Source of the DNA: Streptosporangium carneum
GTDB taxonomy: Bacteria; Actinomycetota; Actinomycetes; Streptosporangiales; Streptosporangiaceae
Length of the DNA stretch: 64,000 nt
Direction of reading: 5' to 3'
NCBI RefSeq assembly: GCF_027922005.1
Contig: NZ_BSEV01000026.1
Coordinates: 52,075-116,074 of the forward strand
The stretch's first letter is position 1. Every line of letters begins with the position of its first letter. This document shows, in pieces, positions 1 through 12,010 of this stretch. The notes beneath the pieces were generated by a model. It saw nothing but the letters and a program-made list of their open reading frames with translations. It had not been told where the DNA came from and did no database searches. Position numbers and translations under genes: made by a program.

Positions 1-714
1 GATCAGCGCCAGCGAGAAGTACGGCACGCTGTCCGGGTCGACCTCGGCGAGCGGGGCGAGGCGCTGCGCGCCGGTGGTCGCCCGTTCCACGTACCAGGCC
101 TCGTCGAGACGGCCCGCCTCGGCCAGCGCGTCACGCACCTTGGCGAACGTCCGGCCGAGCTTGAGGATCGCGGCGGAGTCGGTGGCGGCGAGCCGTTCGG
201 CGATGACCTCGCCGGGGAGCGTCCCCGGCAGCACGGTCAGCACCTCGTCCCGCTCGACCAGCGGCCTGCCGAGGACGGCCGCCGCGCCGCTCACCGAGGT
301 CACGCCGGGGACGACCTCGGTGGTGTAGCGGTGGGCCAGACGTTTGTGCATGTGCATGTAGGAGCCGTAGAAGAGCGGGTCGCCCTCGCACAGGACCACC
401 ACGTCGCGGCCCGCGTCCAGGTGGGCGGCCAGCCGTACGGCGCAGTCGGCGTAGAAGTCGTCGATGGCGCCCTGGTAGCCGCCGGGGTGATCGGTGGTCT
501 CCGTGGTGAGCGGGTAGATCAGGGCTTCCTCGATCTGGCCGTCACGCAGGTACGGCGCGGCCACCGAGCGGGCGATGCTCCTGCCGTGGCGGGCGCTGTG
601 GAAGGCGATCACGTCCGCCTCGCCGATGAGCCTGGCGGCCTTGACGGTCACCAGCTCCGGGTCCCCCGGTCCCAGCCCCACTCCCCAGAGCCGCCCAGCC
701 GACATGTCGCTCAT
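1..714 (-). CDS. cobI: Precorrin-2 C20-methyltransferase (partial, 3' end outside window)
   Basis: SAM-dependent methyltransferase of the aerobic cobalamin pathway, adding the C20 methyl to precorrin-2. The first 238 codons are visible, beginning MSDMSAGRLWGVGLGPGDPE; the GLGPGDPELVTVKA stretch is the usual N-terminal SAM-binding signature of the tetrapyrrole methylase fold, and LCEGDPLFYGSYMHMHKRL is the second conserved block. The ATG overlaps the cobH stop as ATGA, so translation is probably coupled. The reading frame is open to the left edge; in actinomycetes this gene is often fused to cobJ (precorrin-3B C17-methyltransferase), which cannot be judged here. Confidence 0.93.
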   Translation of the reverse strand, partial: MSDMSAGRLWGVGLGPGDPELVTVKAARLIGEADVIAFHSARHGRSIARSVAAPYLRDGQIEEALIYPLTTETTDHPGGYQGAIDDFYADCAVRLAAHLDAGRDVVVLCEGDPLFYGSYMHMHKRLAHRYTTEVVPGVTSVSGAAAVLGRPLVERDEVLTVLPGTLPGEVIAERLAATDSAAILKLGRTFAKVRDALAEAGRLDEAWYVERATTGAQRLAPLAEVDPDSVPYFSLALI

Positions 715-1337
715 TCCCTCTCACTCGCGATCGCGTTGACCGCGGCGGCGGTCATCGCGCTTCCACCCCGGCGTCCGTGCACGACCAGGTACTCCAGGCC
801 CGCCGGGTGCTCGGCGAGGGCCTGCTTGGACTCGGCGGCGCCGATGAAGCCGACCGGCACGCCGAGCACGGCGGCGGGCCGCCCCGCCCCCTCCTCGACC
901 ATCTCCAGCAGCCGGAACAGCGCGGTCGGCGCGTTGCCGATCGCGACCACCGACCCCTCGAGGCGGTCGCGCCACAGTTCGAGCGCGGCGGCGCTGCGGG
1001 TGGTGCCGAGCCGTTCGGCGAGCCCGGGCACGCGGGGGTCGCCCAGCGTGCAGATCACCTCGTTGTCCGCGGGCAGGCGGCCGCGGGTCACCCCGGAGGC
1101 GACCATCATCGCGTCGCACAGCACCGGCGCGCCCGCGCGCAGGGCGGCGCGAGCCGACGTCACGACGCCGGGCGACCAGCCGAGGTCGCCGACCAGGTCG
1201 ACCATCCCGCAGGCATGAATCATGCGGACCGCGACCTGGGCGACGTCCCCGGGCAGGCCGTCCAGGTCGCTCTCGGCACGGATGGTGGCGAACGAACGCC
1301 GGTAGATCTCAGCCCCGTCCCGGACGTAGTCGATCAC
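711..1337 (-). CDS. cobH: Precorrin-8X methylmutase
   Basis: 208-residue enzyme that moves the C11 methyl to C12 to give hydrogenobyrinic acid. The protein starts at a GTG (VIDYVRDGAEIYRRSFATIR) whose bases overlap the cobG stop as GTGA. The RMIHACGMVDLV block contains the conserved catalytic His of the family, and the C-terminal region GVPVGFIGAAESKQAL is also typical. Length matches the family. It lies between cobG and cobI in a leftward operon with overlapping stops and starts, so the three are almost certainly co-transcribed and translationally coupled. Confidence 0.95.
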   Translation of the reverse strand: MIDYVRDGAEIYRRSFATIRAESDLDGLPGDVAQVAVRMIHACGMVDLVGDLGWSPGVVTSARAALRAGAPVLCDAMMVASGVTRGRLPADNEVICTLGDPRVPGLAERLGTTRSAAALELWRDRLEGSVVAIGNAPTALFRLLEMVEEGAGRPAAVLGVPVGFIGAAESKQALAEHPAGLEYLVVHGRRGGSAMTAAAVNAIASERE

Positions 1338-2614
1338 GTTTCCCCTCTCAGGGCCGTCACCACGGCCGCGGTCTCTTCGATGTCCGCGCACTCCAGACTC
1401 CTGCCGTCCAGGTCGACCCGGTAACCGGCGGCGGTGGCGACCACGTCCGCGACCCGCCCCCTCGGGCGACCGCAGCGCCGTTCGCAGCCCGCCCAGTGCA
1501 CGGGGAGCGTACCGGTGCGCGTCGTGGAGGTCGTGGCCCGGGTCGCGTCGGCCTGTACGTCGGCGAGCGACTTGGCGCAGCCGGGGCGCCCCGTGCAGGC
1601 CGTCACGCCCGTCCACGGCGAGCCGGGATCGGTGACCAGGCCCGCCTCCTCGACCAGGGCGCGGGCCGCGGCGGCCTCGCCGGGGGTCAGGCCGGGCAGG
1701 ACCACGCCGCGCCACGGCGTCAGGCGCGCCTCGCCGCCCGAGGCCAGGTCCGCCAGCAGCCTCGCCTGGGCCGAGGTCAGCCGTCCCAGCGGCACCGCGA
1801 CCCCGAGTGCCGCCCGGCCTCCCGGCTGTTCGACGATCCCCACCGGCTCCCGCCGCGTGACCGCCCGCGACAGCCGCGCCGGGGCGGCGGACCGGGTCTC
1901 CAGCGCGGCTTCGACCGCGGCCGCGACGCGTTCGGCGCAGCCGGGCAGCTCGCCGATCCGCCAGGCACGGGCCTGCTCGACGGCGGGTTCGGTCAGGAAG
2001 GCCTCGGCGGCGGTCAGCAGGGCGGTCACCGCGGAACCGGCCGGAACGCGCAGGCCGCTGTCGGCGCCCGCGAGGATCAGGGCGGCCTCGCCGGGGCCCG
2101 TCGGCAGGATCCCGGCGTCCGGGCCGAGCCAGGCCACGTCGCCCCTGCCGTCGTCGAGTGCGAACAGGAAGCGTCCCGGCAGCGCGGCCAGCGCGGGCGT
2201 GCCGCACAGCCGCAGGTCCAGCTCCGTGACCAGCGGTCCGGCGTCGAGCGTCCCCTCGGTGTCGCAGCCGGTCAGCGGCGAGGCGAGGATGTTGCGGACC
2301 CGTTCGTGGGTGGCGGAGGGCAGCAGGCCCGCGTCCGCCATGCGGGCCGCGAAGCGGCTCCCGCCGCCGAGCCCGCGCACCTGGACGTTCGCGCGGGAGG
2401 TCAGCTCGATGACCCCGGTCCCGCAGTCCGAGGCGGCGTCGGCGACCTCGCCGAGCTGGGCGGACGTCAGCCGGCCTCCCGGCACCCTGATCCGCGCCAG
2501 GCCGCCGTCGGCGGCGGCGTGCACCTGAAGTGCTCCCGGGCACGCGTCGGGCCGTGACCGTCCGGAAGAGTCGCCTATGACCACGTTGAGGATGTTAACG
2601 CCAGTTTCTTGCAT
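1334..2614 (-). CDS. cobG: Precorrin-3B synthase, Fe-S flavoprotein-like
   Basis: Member of the nitrite/sulfite reductase half-domain family that oxidises precorrin-3A to precorrin-3B with O2. The sequence has the ferredoxin-like repeat (SRPDACPGALQVH near the N-terminus and LGVAVPLGRLTSAQ in the middle) and the C-terminal [4Fe-4S]/siroheme cysteines in ACTGRPGC and AGCERRCG. I chose the ATG at 2614 (MQETGVNILN), preceded by a GAGG Shine-Dalgarno. The frame is also open to an ATG at 2653, and a GTG at 2584 lies closer to the family's usual N-terminus. First gene of cobG-cobH-cobI, divergent from the cobalamin riboswitch and cobN. Confidence 0.92.
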   Translation of the reverse strand: MQETGVNILNVVIGDSSGRSRPDACPGALQVHAAADGGLARIRVPGGRLTSAQLGEVADAASDCGTGVIELTSRANVQVRGLGGGSRFAARMADAGLLPSATHERVRNILASPLTGCDTEGTLDAGPLVTELDLRLCGTPALAALPGRFLFALDDGRGDVAWLGPDAGILPTGPGEAALILAGADSGLRVPAGSAVTALLTAAEAFLTEPAVEQARAWRIGELPGCAERVAAAVEAALETRSAAPARLSRAVTRREPVGIVEQPGGRAALGVAVPLGRLTSAQARLLADLASGGEARLTPWRGVVLPGLTPGEAAAARALVEEAGLVTDPGSPWTGVTACTGRPGCAKSLADVQADATRATTSTTRTGTLPVHWAGCERRCGRPRGRVADVVATAAGYRVDLDGRSLECADIEETAAVVTALRGET

Positions 2615-2639
2615 GGAACCTCGCTGTCGTAGTCTCATC

Positions 2640-2785
2640 GTTGGCGACGGCAAGGGAGGAAGCCGGTGTGAATCCGGCGCGGTCCCGCCACTGTAACCGG
2701 GGAGCGAACCCCACCCAGGCCACTGTCGGGCGACGGGAAGGCTGGGGGGAGCACCGATCCGGGAGCCAGGAGACTCCAGCCGTCG
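2640..2785 (+). ncRNA. Cobalamin (B12) riboswitch upstream of cobN
   Basis: The stretch carries the conserved cobalamin aptamer blocks in order: GCCGGTGTGAATCCGGC with CGCGGTCCCGCCACTGTAA, then a CACTGTCGGGCGACGGGAAGG arm, and the B12-box GGGAGCCAGGAGACTC at 2761-2776. Orientation is rightward, so it controls the uORF/cobN transcript rather than cobGHI. AdoCbl binding normally represses expression of the downstream gene. The exact 5' boundary is estimated from the pattern only. Confidence 0.93.
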
Positions 2786-2831
2786 TAGCCGACGACGACC
2801 CGGGGCGAGGACCCCGAGGGAGGAAGCCTTC

Positions 2832-3010
2832 GTGTGCTGTTCGCCGTTCCCCCGCCAGCCCGCGGTCTCGCGGGGCGATGCCGCCCCGCCCGCCGCGCAG
2901 CCTTACCGCACCGCCTCGCCCGCCGTGTCGCCGAGCCTGTCCCTGAGCCACACCTTCAGGCCCGTCGCACGGCCGAGCCGTACCCTCCCGTTCCCCGTGG
3001 AGCGTGAGGC

Positions 3011-3014
<4 letters not shown>
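2832..3014 (+). CDS. Possible riboswitch leader ORF coupled to cobN
   Basis: A 60-codon ORF starts at a GTG placed about 7 nt after a strong GGAGGAAG Shine-Dalgarno just downstream of the riboswitch, and its TGA overlaps the cobN ATG as ATGA. The product begins MCCSPFPRQPAV and ends PFPVEREA. It is Pro/Ser/Ala-rich, has no membrane segment and no recognised domain. Its arrangement suggests that the riboswitch gates translation of this leader and cobN follows by coupling. It may be a regulatory ORF whose peptide has no function; coding status is unproven. Confidence 0.4.
2859..2874 (+). promoter_or_regulatory. GC hairpin in the cobN leader
   Basis: CCCGCG-GTCT-CGCGGG forms a perfect 6-bp stem with a 4-nt loop between the riboswitch and cobN, followed directly by a second GGGGC...GCCCC pairing possibility. 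There is no U-tract, so it is more likely part of a translational expression platform than a classical terminator. Confidence 0.35.
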
Positions 3015-6643
<3,629 letters not shown>

Positions 6644-7394
6644 TCTTTGGCTGATCGGCGGCTCCGTCCGCCCCTCCGGGACCGTCCGGCGGCTCCGTCC
6701 GCCACCCCAGGACCGTGCAGTCGCCGTCCGTCCTGGCCAGGATGCGTCTCAGGTGGGGGGCGGACGGGCTGATCGCGAAGCGGCGCCGGGCGGCGAGCAG
6801 CAGGGGCAGGTCGGCCGCGCTGTCGGAGTAGGCGTAGCCGAAGGGCGTCGCCACTCCGGCGGCCCGCAGCATGAGCACCTTGCCGTCACCGAGGCAGCGC
6901 TCGGCCACGACGAGCCCGCCGAACAGCCGTTTCTCCCGCGTGGCGACGATCTCCACGTCGGGGAGCCCGAGTTCCGAGCAGACCGCGCTGACGATCCGCA
7001 GCCCGGAACCGCTGGCGATCACCACCCGGTCGCCCCGGGAGAGGTGCTCACGCAGCCGGTCCAGGCCCGCGCGCATGGGGTTCGCCGAACCCGGCCCCGC
7101 GTGCCCGGCCGCGAAGGCGCGGGCCAGCCGGTCGAGATCCTCGTCGTCCCGGCCGACGGTGGCGAACCAGCACAGCCCCGACAGAGCGGCCCTGCGCGTC
7201 CTGACGCTGGGCAGCGCCCGCAGTGACGCGATCACCGGCAGCGCCGGCAGGAGGAGCGCCAGACGCCACCACTCCCGGCTCATCAGCCAGCGCAGGAACC
7301 ATTCGCCGCACTCGCCCCGCACCAGGGTGCCGTCCAGGTCGAACACGGCGACCCCGGGGGGCTCCCCGGAGGGCGGGCAGGAGCTGTCGTGCAC

Positions 7395-8065
7395 GGTCGG
7401 TTCCTTCGCGGGTCGTCGCCACCCGCCATGCGGCGGAAGATCCGTGACCGGTCGCCCCGGCCTGTGCGTCGGAAAGGCCGTGACGTGGAACGCAACGACC
7501 TGGAGCCGGCGGGGAACGCGCCGGTCGGCCCGCACGGAGACGTAACCGTCCGTTCACCCGGGCGAGCCCCGGCGCGCGATCAGTGTGCCACGCCGCAGAC
7601 CGCTTGACCATGGGGGGAAACGTTCGGATCCGCGCCTTGGAGCGTTCTCATTAGTGCCGCGGAGAAATTCATAAAGTGTTGTCCGAAAACAGCGCCGCGC
7701 ACGCCGGGTGAAGGATGCCGCCCGAGATGGTCGCTGTCCGGGGCGACCGGGTCGATCCGGGAAGGTCTCCCCGAGAACGGAGAACGCTCTCCGGTGGCAT
7801 CGCCTGACGCGTCCGTAAACCATAAACATGAGTTCCCCTCGCGTATGTCATATCCGAGTTGTAGTGCGGACATTTAGGTGCGTAGCGAAGGGGCAACGTT
7901 GGGTGACTTTAACCCTAAAATTCACCATTTATTTGCTTTGATCACCTCCTATACACTCGCTCGCGGCGCTGGTCGGGAGACCAGTGACTGACGGCCGCGC
8001 GATTCCGCTCTGCCTGGCATTTGTCTATCGCCAAACTCTTCGTCACGACGGGGGATAACCTCGAA
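7395..8065. other. Long intergenic region before the biosynthetic operon
   Basis: About 670 bases without a convincing gene. The left part (7395-7600) is GC-rich upstream DNA of the HAD gene. From about 7640 to 7960 it is clearly richer in A+T than the coding DNA. It ends with a -10-like TATACACT at 7950-7957 and a hairpin at 7969-7984. This is the obvious place for the promoter and any regulator sites of the 18-gene operon. Confidence 0.6.
7950..7984 (+). promoter_or_regulatory. Candidate promoter -10 and 5'-UTR hairpin for the biosynthetic operon
   Basis: TATACACT (7950-7957) lies about 17 nt after a weak -35-like TTATTT, and is followed by CTGGTC-GGGA-GACCAG, a perfect 6-bp stem with a tetraloop at 7969-7984. 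If the -10 is real, the hairpin would sit near the transcript 5' end. Confidence 0.3.
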
Positions 8066-8881
8066 ATGCCACACATGACCCTTGACTACGCTCGAGAACT
8101 ACTCGGGGTCGGCTACGCGCGTATATCGCTGGACACCGAGGAGGCCGCGCTCCTGGCCGCCGCCCTCGAGGAGTGCCGGCGCTTCTTCTCCCTTCCTGAC
8201 GAGACCAAGTCGCGCTACTCGAGCGCCGACCGAAACTTCGGCTACCGTCCGCTGGGCGTGGAGTACTCGATCACCGCGGACCGGCCGGACCTCAACGACT
8301 GCTTCACCCTGTGGTCGGACCGGCTCGACCTGGTGCCGAACTCCGCGGAGCTGGCCCCGCTGACGGGCGCGCTCCTGCGCTGGCGCGACCACCTGTCCGC
8401 GCTCGTCTCCGACGTCGTCGGCCAGGTCGCCGAGATCGTCGGAAACGCCAAGGCCCCCCGGTTCGAGGCGGCCTCCTACCTGCAGGTCAACAGCTACACC
8501 CGTGCGAGCGGGGACCGCGACCTGCTCCAGGACCGGCACGAGGACGGCCACCTGGTCACCGTCATCCACACCACCGCCCCCGGACTGGAGATCTGGCCGG
8601 GCGAGGAGTGCCTGCCGGTGGAGACCGCCCCGGACGAGCTCATCCTGATGCCGGGCTCCGTCTTCGCCGACCTCACCGGCGGGAGGGTCGGGGCGCTGGA
8701 CCACCAGGTGCGCAACCTCGGCCTGGAGCGGCGCATGTCCCTGATGTACTTCGTGAACCCGGAGCTGACCGAGCCGCTGTACCCGTGGGTGCGGGCCGCG
8801 GACGAGCCCCCCGCCGACCTGCGTGACAAGATCCGCAGCCACCCGGCCGGTTTTGGACTGCCCGATGTCCCCGTCCTCTGA
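8066..8881 (+). CDS. 2-Oxoglutarate/Fe(II)-dependent oxygenase (isopenicillin N synthase-like)
   Basis: 271-residue non-haem iron oxygenase. The facial triad is visible: H158-E-D160 in QDRHEDGHLVTVIH and H213 in GALDHQVRN; the 2-oxoglutarate-binding R-x-S is R223-M-S225 in ERRMSLMYF. The N-terminal part (EECRRFFSLPDETKSRY) matches the DIOX_N region of plant-type/IPNS-type dioxygenases. The ATG at 8066 follows a GGGGGAT sequence; a TTG at 8021 and an ATG at 8075 are alternatives. First gene of the 18-gene operon. Hydroxylation, desaturation or ring closure of an amino-acid-derived intermediate is a reasonable role, but the substrate is unknown. Confidence 0.88.
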   Translation: MPHMTLDYARELLGVGYARISLDTEEAALLAAALEECRRFFSLPDETKSRYSSADRNFGYRPLGVEYSITADRPDLNDCFTLWSDRLDLVPNSAELAPLTGALLRWRDHLSALVSDVVGQVAEIVGNAKAPRFEAASYLQVNSYTRASGDRDLLQDRHEDGHLVTVIHTTAPGLEIWPGEECLPVETAPDELILMPGSVFADLTGGRVGALDHQVRNLGLERRMSLMYFVNPELTEPLYPWVRAADEPPADLRDKIRSHPAGFGLPDVPVL

Positions 8882-9914
8882 CCTCCGCACCGTCCTCATC
8901 GTCAGCTCCGGCGACGGCACAGGACTGAACTTCTCCCGCTCGCTGGACCTCGCCGGGGGATACCGGACCGTCGGCGTCGACACCACGGTCGAGGACTTCC
9001 ACGCCAGCGAGACGGCCGCTCGCCACCTCATCTCGTGGGACGACCCGGCCGCCCTGGTGAAGCAGGTCAACGACATCGCCGAACGGGAGTCCGCCGACCT
9101 GATCTACGCCGCCGACACCAACCCCGAGCTGCTGGTCCTCGCCGAGGCCCGCGACAGCCTCGTGGCCCCCACCCTCCTGCCCGACCGGGACGACCACCTC
9201 CGGATGGAGGACAAGTGGGCCACCCACCAGGCGCTCCAGCAGGCCGGGATACCCGTTCCCGACACCGTCCTGGTCACCTCGGAGTCCGATCTGGAGGAGA
9301 TCATGGCGCGCCACCCCCGGGTGTGGATGCGCCGCCGCAGCGGCAGCGGGGGAGCGGGGTCGATCGCGACCGGGTCGACGCCGCTGGCCAGGGCCTGGCT
9401 CGACGAGCACTCCGGCTGGGGGACGTTCACCGCGGCGGAGAACCTGTCGAAGCGCACCGCCACGCTCAGCGGGCTCTGGAACGACGGCGAACTGGTCTGT
9501 TCCCAGCTCAGGGAGCGGGTCTCCTGGAAGTACTCGACGCTGTCGGTCTCCGGCGTCACCGGCATCACCGGAGCCCAGCGGACCTTCTGGGACGAGGATC
9601 TCCACGAGCTCGCCGTACGCTGCGTGCGGGCGGTCTGCGCCCGTCCGCACGGGATCATCGGCGTCGACTTCACCTACGACCACGACGGCAGGGCGCTGCC
9701 GACCGAGGTGCAGCCCGCGCGCTTCTACTCGTCGATCTACTTCCTGGCCTGTCTCGGCGTCAACATGCCCGACCTGTACTGCAGGCTCGCCCTCGACGGC
9801 GGCCAGGCGCTGCCGGCCTTCCCGCCGAACCCGATCCGGGAGAGCCACTACTGGGTGAAGTCCGTGGACAAGCTCCCCCGACTGCTGTCACCGGAGGAGT
9901 TCTCCCGTGGGTGA
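8865..9914 (+). CDS. ATP-grasp ligase
   Basis: 349 residues, beginning MSPSSDLRTVLIVSSGDGTG. An N-terminal Rossmann-like pre-ATP-grasp part (ESADLIYAADTNPELLVLAE) precedes an ATP-grasp core: DKWATHQALQQAGIPVPDT (lid/Lys region), WMRRRSGSGGAGSIATG (flexible nucleotide loop) and GIIGVDFTYDHDGRALPTEVQPARF (metal-binding block with Asp and Glu). The family joins a carboxylate, activated as acyl phosphate, to an amine or thiol. It overlaps the oxygenase gene by 17 bp and the kinase gene by 8 bp. With an ACP and a PLP decarboxylase in the same operon, amino-acid loading onto the ACP is one testable role; dipeptide-type ligation is the alternative. Confidence 0.85.
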   Translation: MSPSSDLRTVLIVSSGDGTGLNFSRSLDLAGGYRTVGVDTTVEDFHASETAARHLISWDDPAALVKQVNDIAERESADLIYAADTNPELLVLAEARDSLVAPTLLPDRDDHLRMEDKWATHQALQQAGIPVPDTVLVTSESDLEEIMARHPRVWMRRRSGSGGAGSIATGSTPLARAWLDEHSGWGTFTAAENLSKRTATLSGLWNDGELVCSQLRERVSWKYSTLSVSGVTGITGAQRTFWDEDLHELAVRCVRAVCARPHGIIGVDFTYDHDGRALPTEVQPARFYSSIYFLACLGVNMPDLYCRLALDGGQALPAFPPNPIRESHYWVKSVDKLPRLLSPEEFSRG

Positions 9915-10788
9915 GTGGACGCATCACGACCTCCGGCGCCTCTGCGCGGCCGGACGGTCGATCACCAAGGGGCCGTTGAACGACACCTACGCGGGCACCC
10001 TGGGCGGCAGGGCGGTGTTCGTCAGGCATCGCGTCCTCGACGCCCCCGGGTACGGCCAGACCTTCGCCGGTGAGCGATATGTGAGCCCCCTGCTGTCCGG
10101 CCGGGTCAGGATGCCGGAGATCCTGCAGGTCGTTCCGGACGAGCAGGGCCGGGACCGGTTCGCCGTCTTCGAGTTCGTCGACGGGCGCACCCCCGACTGG
10201 GAGGCGCCCGAAGTCCTGGCCGCGCTGGCCGACCGGCTCCTCGCGGTGCACGCCGTCACGGCCGACGGCCTCGGCGAGGTCGGCGGGCCGCTGAGCCGGG
10301 TGGCGGCGCCCCGCTACCTGCTGGACCTCATCCGGCGGGAGTGCGAGCTGCTGCCCCGCCACGCCGGCGACCGGCTCATCGGCGCCGCGGACCTCCTCGG
10401 CGAGGCGATGGCCTGTTTCGAGGGCGAGGCGCCCTGCCTGTGTCACGGTGACGTGCACCGGGAGAACTGGCTGGCCGACGAGTCCGGAGAGCTGTGGGCG
10501 CTGGACTGGGAGGCGGCGAGGTTCCGGGTCGCGGCCGCGGACTTCAACCAGATGCGCGCGGGCTGGCTGACGGCCGAGCAGGAGGAGGTCGTCCTGTCGC
10601 GCTACCTGGAGCGCTCCGGCAGGGACCGGGCCGTCTTCACCCGGCAGATCGCGATCCTGCGCCTGTTGTGGCACGTCAGGACCTACAACTTCCAGGTCCT
10701 GGTCCGCGGCCGGGCACCGGAGCGGCACCGGGAGAACCTGGACGCCGCGAACGCCCTCCTCGACGAGATCCGGCGGGGAACCCCGTGA
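9907..10788 (+). CDS. APH/choline-kinase-fold phosphotransferase
   Basis: 293 residues starting at GTG. The catalytic loop CHGDVHRENWL contains the HGDxHxxN signature (catalytic Asp and metal-binding Asn), and ALDWEAARF supplies the second metal-binding Asp, as in aminoglycoside phosphotransferases and choline kinases. The N-lobe includes FVRHRVLDAPGYG rather than a canonical Lys-containing strand, so the ATP-anchoring residue is uncertain. Inside the biosynthetic operon it could phosphorylate a hydroxyl as a biosynthetic or self-protection step. It overlaps the neighbours on both sides (8 bp and a GTGA). Confidence 0.82.
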   Translation: MGEWTHHDLRRLCAAGRSITKGPLNDTYAGTLGGRAVFVRHRVLDAPGYGQTFAGERYVSPLLSGRVRMPEILQVVPDEQGRDRFAVFEFVDGRTPDWEAPEVLAALADRLLAVHAVTADGLGEVGGPLSRVAAPRYLLDLIRRECELLPRHAGDRLIGAADLLGEAMACFEGEAPCLCHGDVHRENWLADESGELWALDWEAARFRVAAADFNQMRAGWLTAEQEEVVLSRYLERSGRDRAVFTRQIAILRLLWHVRTYNFQVLVRGRAPERHRENLDAANALLDEIRRGTP

Positions 10789-11975
10789 CGGCCAGGCCGC
10801 CCCTGGCGGCGGCTCACCCGGCGCGGACCCCGCTCCCGGCCTTCCCCGGCGAGACGCCCGTCGCGGGTCTCGGCGGCGCAGGGCTCCCGACCCCCTGCCT
10901 GATCCTCCGCGAGGACCTGGTCGGCGCGGCCGTGGCGGGTTTCCGGGAGGCGTTCCCCTCGGTCGCGATCCACTACGCGGTCAAGTGCAACCCCGACCTC
11001 GCGCTGCTGCGGCACCTGCGGGAACTGGGCTGCGGCTTCGAGATCGCCTCCCACCCCGAACTGGAACTGCTGACGAGCGTGGGGGTCGACCCCGCCGACG
11101 TGCTCTACAGCAATCCCGTACGGCCGCGCGACCACGTCTCCCGATCCCACAGGGCAGGGGTGTGGCGCTACTCCGTCGACTCGCCGCGTGAAATGGCGAA
11201 ACTTTCGCAGGCGGCTCCGGGCGCGCACGTCTACGCCCGGCTCGGCACCGATTTCACGGCCAGCGTCGTACCGAGCGAGGGGAAATTCGGCGTCGCCAAG
11301 GACGAGGTTCTCAGTCTTCTTCTCGACGCGGGGAGATCGGGCCTCACCCCCTACGGAATAGCATTTCACGTCGGTTCCCAGATGACGGATCCACGCGCCT
11401 GGGACGCCCCTGTCCGCGATGCGGCGGAAATCATGGAGCGACTGGCGGAAAAAGGCATCAGAATCTCCATGCTTGACATCGGCGGCGGGTTTCCGGCGCG
11501 CTATGACAAGGCGGTTCCCGGAATTCTGGAATTCGGCCGGCACATCACCGGCCTCCTGGACGCCCTGCCGTACCCGGTCCAGGTCGTCGCGGAGCCGGGA
11601 CGCGCGCTGGTGGCGGAGGCCGGGGTCATGGTCTGCCGGGTCATCCAGGTCGTCCGCCGGGGCGAGACCTGGTGGGCCCACACCGACCTGGGGGTCTTCA
11701 ACGGGATGATGGAGGTCCTGGAGACCGCGGGAGCCCTCGCGTATCCGATCTCCGCCGAGCGGGACGGCGGCCCGGCCCGCCGATACAACGTCACCGGGCC
11801 CACGTGCGACAGCCAGGACACCTTCGCGCTCGGTGTCGAGCTGCCGGCGGGCCTGACGGAGGGCGACCTGCTGTTCGTCGGCTCCGCCGGCGCCTACACC
11901 ACGGCCTACTCCTCGCAGTTCAACGGTTTCCCCCCGCCGAGGACCCACCTGCGGCGCGTGCGGGACCTGGCGTGA
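10785..11975 (+). CDS. PLP-dependent group IV decarboxylase (ornithine/DAP decarboxylase family)
   Basis: 396 residues. K67 in IHYAVKCNPD is the expected Schiff-base lysine; FHVGSQ, LDIGGGFP, VAEPGRALV and the C-terminal GPTCDSQDTF and GAYTTAYSSQFNGF blocks follow alanine-racemase-fold decarboxylases, the last resembling ornithine decarboxylase. The start is a GTG overlapping the kinase stop (GTGA). It is separate from the housekeeping lysA of this window (27456-28736). Within this operon it may decarboxylate a free or ACP-tethered amino acid, as BtrK does in butirosin synthesis; that parallel is inference. Confidence 0.9.
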   Translation: MTARPPLAAAHPARTPLPAFPGETPVAGLGGAGLPTPCLILREDLVGAAVAGFREAFPSVAIHYAVKCNPDLALLRHLRELGCGFEIASHPELELLTSVGVDPADVLYSNPVRPRDHVSRSHRAGVWRYSVDSPREMAKLSQAAPGAHVYARLGTDFTASVVPSEGKFGVAKDEVLSLLLDAGRSGLTPYGIAFHVGSQMTDPRAWDAPVRDAAEIMERLAEKGIRISMLDIGGGFPARYDKAVPGILEFGRHITGLLDALPYPVQVVAEPGRALVAEAGVMVCRVIQVVRRGETWWAHTDLGVFNGMMEVLETAGALAYPISAERDGGPARRYNVTGPTCDSQDTFALGVELPAGLTEGDLLFVGSAGAYTTAYSSQFNGFPPPRTHLRRVRDLA

Positions 11976-12010
11976 CCACCGACCGCCCCGAGTTCGAAAG
12001 AGTGAGGACA

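Noticed and set aside
74..328. Small plus-strand ORF opposite cobI
   Set aside because: Low-complexity Ser/Arg/Ala frame complementary to the conserved cobI sequence.
10785..11975. Second lysA copy
   Set aside because: Overall motifs (CDSQDTF, YSSQFNGF) are closer to ornithine-type decarboxylases than to the true lysA at 27456-28736, and it sits inside the operon.
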